Source of the DNA: Propionibacteriaceae bacterium
GTDB taxonomy: Bacteria > Actinomycetota > Actinomycetes > Propionibacteriales > Propionibacteriaceae
DNA length: 15,287 bases
Direction: 5' to 3'
Assembly (NCBI GenBank): GCA_030450535.1
Contig: JAKDIK010000025.1
Coordinates: forward strand, 1 to 15,287
Positions within the stretch are counted from its first letter, which is position 1; each line of letters opens with the position of its first letter. Shown here piece after piece: positions 1 through 7,666 of the stretch. The position numbers were made by a program, and so were the translations under genes. The notes below the pieces were generated by a model. It was not told the origin of the DNA and did not search any database. It saw nothing but the letters and a program-made list of their open reading frames with translations.

Positions 1-2092
1 TCTGGGGCACCTGACCCGCCCGTTCGGACGCCAGCCGCAGTCGGTCGAGGAGGGGGTCGCCACCCTGCGGTCCTGGCACCGCGACGTCATCGAGCGCTCC
101 CCGCACGGCATCCCACCGATCATGCACGAGGAGAGCCTGACCGGGTTCACCACGTGGGGCGCCACCGTCTACCCGGCGCCACTCGCCTGGGGCGCGTCCT
201 TCGACCCCGCCCTCGTCGAGGAGATGGGCGCCGCCATCGGCACCGACCTCGCCGCGGTGGGCGTCGACCAAGCGCTCTCGCCGCTCCTCGACGTCGCCCG
301 CGACTACCGCTGGGGCCGGGTCGAGGAGACCTGCGGCGAGGACCCGTACGTCGTCGCCACGATGGGCACGGCGTACGTGACCGGCCTTCAGGCGGCGGGT
401 GTCTCGGCGACGCTCAAGCACTTCGTCGGCTACGCCGCCTCGCAGGCCGGCCGCAACCTCGCCCCCGTCCACGCCGGACGCCGTGAGGTCGAGGACGTCC
501 TGCTGCCGCCCTTCGAGATGGCCATTCGGGAGGGTGGCGTCGACTCGGTGATGAACAACTACGCCGACATCGACGGTGTCCCCTGCACGGCGTCCGAGGA
601 ACTGCTGACCGGTGTCCTGCGCGACCGTTGGGGTTTCGAGGGAACCGTCGTGAGCGACTACTTCTCGCTCCTCCAACTCTCACGCGAACACGGCGTCGCC
701 GCCGACCTGGCCGAGGCGGCTGCGGTGTCCCTGCGCGCAGGCATGGACGTGGAGCTCCCGTTCGGCATCGTGTTCTCCCGGCTCGGCGAGGCGCTCGAGC
801 GTGGGCTGGTGGACGAGGAGCTCGTTGACCGGGCCGTCCGCCGGGTGCTGCGCCACAAGGTGCAGCGCGGGCTGCTCGACGACGGCTTCGACCCGGACGC
901 GCTGGGCGACCCCCACCGCGACCTGGACAGCGCCCACAACCGGGACATTGCCCGCCGCCTGGCGGAGGAGTCGATCGTCCTGCTGGCCAACGACGGGTCT
1001 CTCCCGCTCGTGCCCGGCCCCCGGATCGCCGTCGTGGGCCCCACGGCCGCCGAACCCCTCAGCCTCATGGGCTGCTACGCGTTCCCCAACCATGTGCTGG
1101 CCGGCTACTCCGGCGACTCGCTGGGCCTCCGCGTGGACACCATCAAGGACGCCGTCGAGGCCGAACTCGGCGCCGTCACCTACGCCCGGGGCGTCCCAAT
1201 CCGTGAGGTGGACACCTCCGGCATCGAGGACGCCGTCGCCGCGGGGTCCGACGCCGAGGTCGTCGTGCTCTGCGTCGGCGACCTGCCCGGCATGTTCGGG
1301 CACGGCACGTCGGGCGAGGGCTGCGACGTGGAGGACTTGCGGCTTCCCGGCTCGCAGGGCGACCTGGTCGAGGCGATCCTGGACGCCGGCCCCAGCGTCG
1401 TGCTCGTGGTCTGCTCGGGCCGCCCGTACGCGCTCGGCGCCTACGTGGATCGCTGTGCCGCCGTCGTGCAGGCGTTCCTGCCCGGGTGCGAGGGGGCGGC
1501 CGCGATCGCGGGCGTTCTGTCGGGCCGGGTGAACCCCTCAGGGAAGCTCCCCGTGCAGATCCCGCAGCGTCCGGGCGGGCAGCCGGGAACGTACCTCGGG
1601 CCGCACTTCGCGTTGGTCTCGGGGTCCAGCAACCTGGACCTGACGCCGGCCTTCGCGTTCGGCCACGGGCTGAGCTACACGACCTTCGCCCACAGCGACC
1701 TGAGCACGAGCAGCCGCGAGGTGCCCACCGACGGCTCGGTCGACGTCACTGTCACCGTCACCAACACCGGCGACCGCGCCGGGGTGGAGGTCGTGCAGCT
1801 GTACGGCCACGACGTCGCCGCCCAGGTCGTCCGTCCGCTGCGCGAACTGCTCGGCTACGCGCGGGTCGCCCTCGAACCGGGGGAGTCGCGGCGTGTCACC
1901 TTCGGGGTGCACACGGACCGGCTCAGCTTCAGCGGCCTGCGGTACGAGCGCATCGTCGAGCCGGGCGAGCACCGGTTCGCCGTGGGCGCGAGCAGCGCGG
2001 ATCTGCCGCTCGAGGCCACCGTGACGCTCACCGGCGGGACCCGCGTCGTCGGTGAGGGGCGCGCCCTGCGCACCCACATCGGTATCGACTGA
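1..2092 (+). CDS. Glycoside hydrolase family 3 beta-glycosidase (beta-glucosidase/beta-xylosidase type), 5' truncated by window edge
   Basis: A retaining exo-glycosidase that would release terminal beta-linked sugars from oligosaccharides. The reading frame is open from base 2, so the true start lies outside the window; 696 residues are visible. The fragment opens with the GH3 pattern TRPFG, then GIPPIMHEE, a KHFVGY substrate-pocket motif (fragment residues about 139-144), and VVSDYFS with the predicted nucleophile Asp at fragment residue 219 (bases 656-658). The second alpha/beta domain carries SGEGCDVEDLRLPG, where Glu 439 is the likely acid/base. A C-terminal fibronectin-III-like domain follows (FGHGLSYT, then VTVTNTGDRAGVEVVQLY), as is usual in the family. 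SDY rather than SDW at the nucleophile is, from memory, common in xylosidase-leaning GH3 enzymes, but substrate cannot be fixed from sequence. No signal peptide can be judged. It is followed after 60 bases by the glucuronidase gene, probably in one operon. Confidence 0.93.
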   Translation, partial: LGHLTRPFGRQPQSVEEGVATLRSWHRDVIERSPHGIPPIMHEESLTGFTTWGATVYPAPLAWGASFDPALVEEMGAAIGTDLAAVGVDQALSPLLDVARDYRWGRVEETCGEDPYVVATMGTAYVTGLQAAGVSATLKHFVGYAASQAGRNLAPVHAGRREVEDVLLPPFEMAIREGGVDSVMNNYADIDGVPCTASEELLTGVLRDRWGFEGTVVSDYFSLLQLSREHGVAADLAEAAAVSLRAGMDVELPFGIVFSRLGEALERGLVDEELVDRAVRRVLRHKVQRGLLDDGFDPDALGDPHRDLDSAHNRDIARRLAEESIVLLANDGSLPLVPGPRIAVVGPTAAEPLSLMGCYAFPNHVLAGYSGDSLGLRVDTIKDAVEAELGAVTYARGVPIREVDTSGIEDAVAAGSDAEVVVLCVGDLPGMFGHGTSGEGCDVEDLRLPGSQGDLVEAILDAGPSVVLVVCSGRPYALGAYVDRCAAVVQAFLPGCEGAAAIAGVLSGRVNPSGKLPVQIPQRPGGQPGTYLGPHFALVSGSSNLDLTPAFAFGHGLSYTTFAHSDLSTSSREVPTDGSVDVTVTVTNTGDRAGVEVVQLYGHDVAAQVVRPLRELLGYARVALEPGESRRVTFGVHTDRLSFSGLRYERIVEPGEHRFAVGASSADLPLEATVTLTGGTRVVGEGRALRTHIGID

Positions 2093-2152
2093 CCGCCAGC
2101 CGGGGCGCGTATCGACCCCGGCGACACCACTCATCGAGAGGGACCACCACCC

Positions 2153-3943
2153 ATGCTTCGACCCCAGGACACCGCCACCCGCGAGCGCAAGAACCTCGAC
2201 GGGCTGTGGGATTTCCGCATCGACCGCGACGGCGTCGGCCGCGCCGAGAACTGGCAGGACGCCCCGCTCCCGCACGCGCGCCCGATGGCCGTGCCCGCCT
2301 CGTTCAACGACCTCGTGCTCGACAAGGCCGACCGCGACCACTTCGGCGACCTCTGGTACGCCACCACCGTGCGCGTGCCGCGCGGCTGGGACGGCCAGCG
2401 CATCACGGCGTACGTCGAGTCGGCCACCCACCGGGCGACCGTGTGGGTCGAGGGCACGGAGGTGGGCTCCCACGAGGGCGGCTACCTGCCCTTCGAGATC
2501 GACCTCACCGACGTGGTCAGGCCGGGCGAGGAGTTCCGCCTCACGTTCTGCGTCAACAACACGCTGAGCTTCGAGTCGATCCCGCCGGGCGTCATCGAGC
2601 CCGACGTCGCCGGCATCCCGCGCCAGCGGTACTGGCACGACTTCTTCAATTACGCGGGCATCCACCGGTCGGTGTGGCTGGCGGCGTCGCCGAAGGAACG
2701 CATCGAGGACGTCACCGTGGTCACCGACATCGAGGACGCCACCGGGGTCGTCCGCGTCGCGACGGACGCAGCGGCGTCCGGGAACCTCACGGTGCGCACC
2801 ATCCTCGCCGACGCCGAGGGCGTCGAGGTGGCCCGCGCGGACGGCGTCCGGACCGAGCTGCGCGTGCCGGACGCCCACCTGTGGGCTCCCGGGCGCGGCT
2901 ACCTCTACGACCTGCTCGTGCAACTGCTGGACGGCGACGACCTCGTGGACGAGTACCGCGTGGCCGTCGGGATCCGGACCATCGAGGTGCGCGGGACGCA
3001 GTTCCTCGTCAACGGCGAGCCGGTGTACTTCACCGGGTTCGGCATGCACGACGACCACAACGCGATCGGCAAGGGCCACAGCGACGCGAACCTGCTGCGG
3101 GACTTCGCCTGCCTGGAGTGGATCAACGCCAACTCGGTGCGCACCTCGCACTACCCATACTCCGAGGCGTTCATGGACCACGCCGACGAAATGGGCATCA
3201 TGGTCATCGACGAGACGCCCGCGGTCGGCCTGAACATGGGCATCGGCGGCGGCATCTTCGGCACGCAGGGCTACACCACGTTCTCGCCCGAGACGGTCAA
3301 CGACGCCACGCAGGCCAACCACGCCGCCGTGATCCGCGAGCTCATCGCCCGCGACAAGAACCACCCGTCGGTGGTCCTGTGGAGCCTCGCCAACGAGCCC
3401 GAATCCGAGACGGACGCCGCCGCCGACTACTTCCGTCCCCTGTTCGACGTGGCCCGCGAGGCCGACCCGACGCGCCCGGTGAGCATCGTCAACGTGATGA
3501 TGGCCCGCTACCCGACCTGCAAGGTGGCCCAGTTCTGTGACGTCTTCATGATCAACCGCTACTACGGGTGGTACGTGTTCCTCGACGAGCTGGACATCGC
3601 TGAGCAGGCATGGCGGGGCGAGCTCGAGGGGTGGGCCAGTGAGGGCAAGCCGATTATCATCACCGAGTACGGCGCCGACACCCTGGCCGGCCTCCACGAC
3701 CTCAAGGGCGGCCCGTGGAGCGAGGAGTACCAGCGGGCCTACTTCGAGATGAACAGCCGCGTCTTCGACTCGGTGGACGCCGTCGTCGGCGAGCACCCGT
3801 GGGCATTCGCCGACTTCCAGACGACCCCGAGCATCGTGCGGGTGGACGGCAACAAGAAGGGCATCTTCACCCGCGAGCGGCACCCGAAGGGCATCGCCCA
3901 CTACCTGCGTGAGCGGTGGGCGGCGATCGAGCCCAAGCGGTGA
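2153..3943 (+). CDS. uidA: Beta-glucuronidase (GH2)
   Basis: Hydrolyses beta-D-glucuronides to glucuronic acid plus aglycone, probably in the cytoplasm because no signal peptide is present. The 596-residue length matches E. coli GusA (603). Domain order is GH2 jelly-roll sugar-binding (about 1-180), immunoglobulin-like (about 181-275) and TIM barrel (about 276-590). The acid/base is Glu415 in WSLANEPES and the nucleophile is Glu505 in ITEYGADT. Asn567 and Lys569 in GNKKGIFTR form the N-K motif that contacts the glucuronate carboxylate and separates true glucuronidases from galactosidase relatives. The start MLRPQDTATRE closely resembles known GUS N-termini, and GAGAGGGA (2136-2143) is a ribosome site 9 bases upstream. 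The loop after VGLNMGIGGG suggests an E. coli-like Loop-1 rather than a loopless enzyme (inference). It sits between a GH3 and a GH43 gene, which suggests uronate-decorated plant glycans or glucuronides as substrates. Confidence 0.96.
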   Translation: MLRPQDTATRERKNLDGLWDFRIDRDGVGRAENWQDAPLPHARPMAVPASFNDLVLDKADRDHFGDLWYATTVRVPRGWDGQRITAYVESATHRATVWVEGTEVGSHEGGYLPFEIDLTDVVRPGEEFRLTFCVNNTLSFESIPPGVIEPDVAGIPRQRYWHDFFNYAGIHRSVWLAASPKERIEDVTVVTDIEDATGVVRVATDAAASGNLTVRTILADAEGVEVARADGVRTELRVPDAHLWAPGRGYLYDLLVQLLDGDDLVDEYRVAVGIRTIEVRGTQFLVNGEPVYFTGFGMHDDHNAIGKGHSDANLLRDFACLEWINANSVRTSHYPYSEAFMDHADEMGIMVIDETPAVGLNMGIGGGIFGTQGYTTFSPETVNDATQANHAAVIRELIARDKNHPSVVLWSLANEPESETDAAADYFRPLFDVAREADPTRPVSIVNVMMARYPTCKVAQFCDVFMINRYYGWYVFLDELDIAEQAWRGELEGWASEGKPIIITEYGADTLAGLHDLKGGPWSEEYQRAYFEMNSRVFDSVDAVVGEHPWAFADFQTTPSIVRVDGNKKGIFTRERHPKGIAHYLRERWAAIEPKR

Positions 3944-3958
3944 CCCGTCCAGCCCGTC

Positions 3959-3978
3959 CGCGCGTGCGCGCGTGCGCG
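3959..3978. repeat. 20-bp uninterrupted alternating purine-pyrimidine CG/TG run (Z-DNA-prone)
   Basis: The run CGCGCGTGCGCGCGTGCGCG lies in the 46-base gap between the glucuronidase stop and the GH43 start. Alternation of pyrimidine and purine is perfect over all 20 bases. Such (CG)n tracts are known to favour Z-DNA under negative supercoiling and can fold back on themselves. Whether it acts in this operon is unknown; it takes the place where a ribosome site for the GH43 gene would be expected. Confidence 0.6.
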
Positions 3979-3989
3979 ACCATAGAGCC

Positions 3990-5132
3990 ATGACCGACGC
4001 CCTGACCTCCGCCTCGTCCGTCCGGGAATGGCTCGCCGACCCGGTCGGCGGCCCGCTGCTCCGCGACGCCCTTGCCGCGATGGGCAGCGACCCGGGCCGG
4101 ATCGGGCCCATCGCCGGCTACCCGCTGGCCGAGTTCGCCGGGTTCAGCCGGGGGGCGATGCCGGACGACGCGGTGGCCGACCTCGTGCGGGCCGCGAACG
4201 GAGGCGTCCTCGTCGCACCGCCGGACGACGGGCCGCGCGACGGCGTCCGCACGCTGGACGACATCCAGATGCGCGACCCGTTCCTGCTCGTCGACGGCGA
4301 CACCCACTGGCTGTTCGGCACGACCGATCGGATGATCTGGTTCGGCCCCGGCACCGGCTTCGACGCGTACTCCTCGGCCGATCTGGAGTCCTGGCACGGC
4401 CCGGTGGCCGCCTTCCGGCCACCCACCGGCTTCTGGGCGACGACCAAGTTCTGGGCCCCCGAGGTGCACGCCCACGCCGGATGCTGGTTCCTCTTCGCGA
4501 CGTTCACGCGGGCGGACGGCCACATGGGTACCGCGGCGCTGGTGTCCGACGCGCCCGAGGGACCCTACGAGCCCTGGAGCGACGGCCCCCTCACACCCGA
4601 GCGTTGGCAGTGCCTCGACGGGACACTGCACGTCGACGACGCCGGCGATCCGTGGCTCGTGTTCTGCCACGAGTGGACGCAGGTGCACGACGGCGAGGTG
4701 TGGGCGCAGCGGCTGGCGCCGGACCTGTCGCGTGCGGAGGGCGTCCCCGTGTTCCTGTTCAGCGCCTCCGAGGCCACTTGGGCGCGTCCGCTGGACGTGC
4801 GGCAGACGGGGGAGACCCGCTATCCGGCGTACGTCACCGACGGTCCGTTCCTCGTGCGCCTCGACGGTGGGCACCTGCTGATGCTCTGGTCGAGCTTCGG
4901 CGAGGCGGGCTACGCGATGGGCGTGGCGCACTCGGCGTCCGGTCACGTGACGGGACCCTGGACGCAGGAGGACGAGCCGCTCTGGGCGGCCGACGGTGGC
5001 CACGGCATGATCGCCCGCCTGCCCGCCGGCGACCTCGTGCTGACGCTGCATCAGCCCAACTCCAGCCCCGACGAGCGGCCGGTCCTGCGGCGCCTGAGGG
5101 TGGAGGGCGACACGGTCCGGCTCGCCGACTGA
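3990..5132 (+). CDS. GH43-like five-bladed beta-propeller glycosidase with N-terminal helical domain
   Basis: Probably an exo-acting xylosidase or arabinofuranosidase; substrate not determinable. The 380-residue protein has an Ala/Asp-rich helical N-terminal segment (about 5-72) followed by a GH43/GH32-type propeller. Typical features are MRDPFLL with the catalytic-base Asp96, KFWAPEVH (153-160), CLDGTLHVD with the pKa-modulating Asp210, and YVTDGPFLV, where the usual catalytic Glu of EGP is Asp284. GGHGMIAR (337-343) is also typical of the fold. No signal peptide is seen, so it is probably cytoplasmic. The frame stays open 27 codons upstream to 3909, but that extension overlaps the glucuronidase gene and reads as low-complexity Ser/Pro/Arg, so ATG 3990 is preferred. 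No clear ribosome site precedes it; translation may depend on the upstream gene. It ends 7 bases from the stop of the convergent TetR gene. Confidence 0.85.
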   Translation: MTDALTSASSVREWLADPVGGPLLRDALAAMGSDPGRIGPIAGYPLAEFAGFSRGAMPDDAVADLVRAANGGVLVAPPDDGPRDGVRTLDDIQMRDPFLLVDGDTHWLFGTTDRMIWFGPGTGFDAYSSADLESWHGPVAAFRPPTGFWATTKFWAPEVHAHAGCWFLFATFTRADGHMGTAALVSDAPEGPYEPWSDGPLTPERWQCLDGTLHVDDAGDPWLVFCHEWTQVHDGEVWAQRLAPDLSRAEGVPVFLFSASEATWARPLDVRQTGETRYPAYVTDGPFLVRLDGGHLLMLWSSFGEAGYAMGVAHSASGHVTGPWTQEDEPLWAADGGHGMIARLPAGDLVLTLHQPNSSPDERPVLRRLRVEGDTVRLAD

Positions 5133-5139
5133 GAGGGGA

Positions 5140-5784
5140 TCAGGCGATCGCCTCGGCCAGCGACAGCAGCGCCTGACGGGTCTCCATGACCTGCTGGCCG
5201 GTGAGGAGCCGGAACAACGCGACGATCTCGGCCACGAGGTCGAACTCGGGCCGCACGAGCCACTGCCGCTCCAGCCCGATCCACAGCGCGACGAGCTGCC
5301 GGGCCGTGGCGTCCGGATCGAGGTCGGGCAGGGCGTTGCCGGCGTCCTGGAGCGTGCGCACGAGCGTCGAGAGGGCCGCGATGGACGCCGCGTCCCGCTG
5401 GGCAAAGAACGCGTGGGCCGGGTGCTCGGGGTCGCCCGCCTGCCCCGCGAGCGCGTTGGACAGGGCGAGGATGCGCGGCTGCGTCACGGACGCCTGCGCG
5501 ATCGTCGCGGGGATGGAGGCGAGGTCGAGGGAGGCGAGGTCATCCGGGAAGGGCATCGAGCGGGACTGCTCCTCGTCGTGCAGGGCGAGGGCGGCCACGA
5601 GAAGGTGATCGCGGGTGGGGAAGTGGTACTGCAGCGTCCGCTCGCTCATGCCCGCCCGCGCGGCCACGGCACCCGCGGTCAGTTCCGCGTGGCCCACCTC
5701 GAGGACCACCTCCAGCGCCGCGTGGGCGACCAGCGCCCGCTTCGCCAGCGTCTTCGCGTACGGCCCCCGGTCGCTGCCTGTCAT
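5140..5784 (-). CDS. TetR/AcrR-family transcriptional regulator
   Basis: A 214-residue DNA-binding regulator. The N-terminal helix-turn-helix is typical: residues 35-58, with LTAGAVAARAGMSERTLQYHF and the following RDHLL matching the TetR signature. The rest is a helical ligand/dimerisation domain without recognisable specificity. The start at 5784 is supported by a GAGAAGA ribosome site (complement of 5792-5798) 7 bases upstream. The gene is divergent from the GPH symporter and tail-to-tail with the GH43 gene, so local control of the glycoside locus is likely, with a sugar or aglycone as inducer (inference). Two palindromes in the spacer at 5878-5891 and 5905-5921 are candidate operators; autoregulation would be expected. 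Confidence 0.92.
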   Translation of the reverse strand: MTGSDRGPYAKTLAKRALVAHAALEVVLEVGHAELTAGAVAARAGMSERTLQYHFPTRDHLLVAALALHDEEQSRSMPFPDDLASLDLASIPATIAQASVTQPRILALSNALAGQAGDPEHPAHAFFAQRDAASIAALSTLVRTLQDAGNALPDLDPDATARQLVALWIGLERQWLVRPEFDLVAEIVALFRLLTGQQVMETRQALLSLAEAIA

Positions 5785-5877
5785 GAGCCGATCTTCTCAG
5801 AAACTGGTGATCCCGCGCAAGATTCGCAGATGGATGACCCCGGGTACGGCAGCAACAACCCTGTAAACGCTCTTGAC

Positions 5878-5891
5878 CAGCTTCAAAGCTG
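5878..5891. promoter_or_regulatory. Candidate TetR operator, palindrome CAGCTT-CA-AAGCTG
   Basis: Perfect 6-bp arms (5878-5883 and 5886-5891) around a 2-base centre in the divergent tetR/symporter spacer. It sits about where the -35 region of the symporter promoter would fall if TAGGTT (5903-5908) is the -10. Position and symmetry fit a dimeric repressor site; no experimental motif is known to me for this regulator. Confidence 0.5.
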
Positions 5892-5902
5892 CGTGCTTCA
5901 CT

Positions 5903-5921
5903 TAGGTTCAACGATTCAACC
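5903..5921 (+). promoter_or_regulatory. Candidate symporter -10 (TAGGTT) overlapping imperfect palindrome GGTTCAACGATTCAACC
   Basis: TAGGTT at 5903-5908 matches the TANNNT -10 pattern and lies 31 bases before the symporter ATG; the -35 is poor. Overlapping it, 5905-5921 forms a 17-base near-palindrome: 7-base arms with one internal mismatch around CGA. A repressor bound here would block transcription start. This is the second operator candidate in the spacer; the sequences of the two palindromes differ. Confidence 0.4.
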
Positions 5922-5939
5922 ATCGCTCAAGGGGGCCCG

Positions 5940-7520
5940 ATGTCATTGCCGACCAAGCCGGACCGCGCCGCACGCCGGCTCGCGAAGCTCAACGATCCGG
6001 AACGACTGTCCGCCTGGACGACCTTCGCCTGGACGACCACCGGGTTCTCGGGCGCATCCAACATCATCGTGCTGAGCTTCCTCACCATCTTCGCCACGGA
6101 CGCCTTGGGCCTGCCTCCCGCCATCGTGGGCACGCTGGCGCTGATCACCAAGCTCGTGGAGGCGGTCACTGTCGTCATCGCCGGCTGGCTCGTGGACCGC
6201 TCTCCCGTCACCCGTTGGGGCAAGGCCCGGCCCTACGAGCTCGCGATCCTCGGCGTGTGGGCGTCCACGGCCGCGCTGTTCGCCACCCCCGACTGGGACC
6301 AGACCGGAAAGATCATCTGGGTCTTCTTCTGGATGCTCATGGTCAACGCGGTGTTCACCACGCTGCTCGGCGCCAACGACGTCCTGTACCTGGCGCGCAC
6401 GTTCAGCGGACGCCGCCTCATCGCGAAGGTGGCCACCCGCACGGGCCTGTTCACGGTCCTGGGCGCGGTCGGCACGTCGGTCATCTTCCCGGTTCTGCTG
6501 GGCACGGTGGGCCAGTCGGCGTCCGGCTACGCGCAGGTGGTGCTGTGGGTCGCCATCCCCATGGCGATCATCGGCCTGGGCCGCTTCCTGTTCTGCCCCG
6601 AGAAGTACGACACCGAGGCCCCGAGCGAGAACAAGCTGACCTTCGCCGAGATCCGCGAGGTGCTCGCCGGCAACCCCTACATCTGGACCATCGCAACCAT
6701 GGCCGTCGTGGCCGCCTTTTCCGGCGGCAGCGGCATCGCGGCGTACTACTTCACCTACATCGTGGGCGACATCGCGCTGATGGGCGTCATGGCCATCATC
6801 CCGGTGCTCATCCTGCCCCTGATGCTGATCTTCCCGCGGCTCATGGCGAAGATGCCGGTCAGCCGCATCATCTCCCTCGGTGGGCTCTGCGGCATCATCG
6901 GCGGCGTCATCCTCTTCTTCGCGCTCACCGTCGGCAACGGCAGCCTGCTCCTGATCGGCATCTCCTCGATGATCGGCGGGTTCGGGATGCTGCCCATCAC
7001 CTTCCTCACCCAGCTCCTCATCATCGACAACGCGTCCTACAACGAGTGGCTCGGCAAGCGCCGGCTGGAGAGTTCCATGGGCGCCATCAACGCGTTCGCC
7101 GGACGGGTCGGCGGAGGCCTCGGTGCCGCGGCCACCGGCTGGATCCTCGGCCTGGCCGGCTACGACGGCACGCTGGCCACGCAGCCCGCCCCCGCGATCA
7201 CCGCCATCGTCCTCATCGCCTCGGCGCTGCCGGCGGCCCTGTGGGCGCTCATCATCGTCCTGATGTGGCGTTACCGGAAGTTCGAGGAGTTGCTGCCGCA
7301 GATCCAGCAGGATCTGGCGGAGAAGCATGCGGCCCAAGGCCTGAATGCCCCAGACGACCTCTCCGAGGTCGACCTCGCCGAGGACCCGATCTCGGTCCCC
7401 GTGCCGGTCAGCACCGCGAGCGGGGTCGTGGCCACGCCGCTCGTCGCGCCGACGGACACCGGGGACGTCCTGGACGAGCTGGACGCCGACACCGACCGGG
7501 ACGCCGGGGCCCGGGCATAG
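5940..7520 (+). CDS. GPH-family (glycoside-pentoside-hexuronide) sugar:cation symporter, probable glucuronide transporter
   Basis: A 526-residue polytopic membrane protein of the major facilitator superfamily with about 12 hydrophobic segments. The cytoplasmic loop motif DRSPVTRWGKARPY (residues 86-99) has the conserved Asp-Arg, Gly-Lys and Arg-Pro of GPH carriers such as UidB, MelB and XynP. It is expected to import a sugar, glucuronide or short oligosaccharide with Na+ or H+. The neighbouring beta-glucuronidase makes glucuronides or glucuronoxylan fragments the best guess. The last 80 or so residues after TM12 are hydrophilic and Asp/Glu-rich, longer than in UidB. AAGGGGG (5929-5935) is a closely spaced ribosome site. 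The last codons and the stop TAG form part of a perfect G/C hairpin. Confidence 0.92.
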   Translation: MSLPTKPDRAARRLAKLNDPERLSAWTTFAWTTTGFSGASNIIVLSFLTIFATDALGLPPAIVGTLALITKLVEAVTVVIAGWLVDRSPVTRWGKARPYELAILGVWASTAALFATPDWDQTGKIIWVFFWMLMVNAVFTTLLGANDVLYLARTFSGRRLIAKVATRTGLFTVLGAVGTSVIFPVLLGTVGQSASGYAQVVLWVAIPMAIIGLGRFLFCPEKYDTEAPSENKLTFAEIREVLAGNPYIWTIATMAVVAAFSGGSGIAAYYFTYIVGDIALMGVMAIIPVLILPLMLIFPRLMAKMPVSRIISLGGLCGIIGGVILFFALTVGNGSLLLIGISSMIGGFGMLPITFLTQLLIIDNASYNEWLGKRRLESSMGAINAFAGRVGGGLGAAATGWILGLAGYDGTLATQPAPAITAIVLIASALPAALWALIIVLMWRYRKFEELLPQIQQDLAEKHAAQGLNAPDDLSEVDLAEDPISVPVPVSTASGVVATPLVAPTDTGDVLDELDADTDRDAGARA

Positions 7521-7534
7521 CCCGGGCCCCGGCG
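7502..7534 (+). terminator. Perfect 15-bp G/C hairpin enclosing the symporter stop codon
   Basis: Bases 7502-7516 and 7520-7534 are exact complements, all G/C, around a 3-base loop ATA. The stop TAG (7518-7520) falls in the loop and first stem base. There is no T-tract, so it would act as a U-less terminator or an RNA 3'-end stabiliser. Because it is symmetrical it can also end minus-strand transcripts from the rnhA-like gene. Confidence 0.7.
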
Positions 7535-7666
7535 GCCCCGGGGGGCCGGCGGGCCACGGGGCCCCCCGACACCGCCGGGGACGCCGGGCCGGGCTAATAG
7601 GGCGGGCCCGGTCGGCCCCGGGGGTCCGGCGTCCAAGGGTGCCCGCCCCGGCCGCCTGAGCGGCCA
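7535..7666. terminator. Cluster of G/C hairpins between convergent symporter and RNase H genes
   Basis: Almost pure G/C sequence with several further stems: 7539-7547 with 7560-7568 (9 bp, 12-base loop), 7600-7607 with 7641-7648 (8 bp, long loop), and 7650-7655 with 7660-7665 (GGCCGC/GCGGCC around CTGA). The last stem ends one base from the RNase H stop and would suit as that gene's terminator. No T-runs are present. The only A/T-rich island is CTAATAG around 7594-7600. Confidence 0.55.

Noticed and set aside
3909..3989. 27-codon N-terminal extension of the GH43 gene
   Set aside because: Overlaps the glucuronidase 3' end, low-complexity Ser/Pro/Arg, and passes through the alternating CG tract; ATG 3990 is more natural.
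1538..4111. 857-codon open frame on the minus strand opposite the GH3 and glucuronidase genes
   Set aside because: It is antisense to two unmistakable enzyme genes, its translation is Val/Gly/Asp/His-rich with no domain, and long shadow frames are normal at this G+C content.
5873..5907. Strong sigma-70 promoter from TTGACC (5873) to TTAGGT (5902)
   Set aside because: The spacing of 23 bases is too long; only the TAGGTT -10 is kept as a weak candidate.
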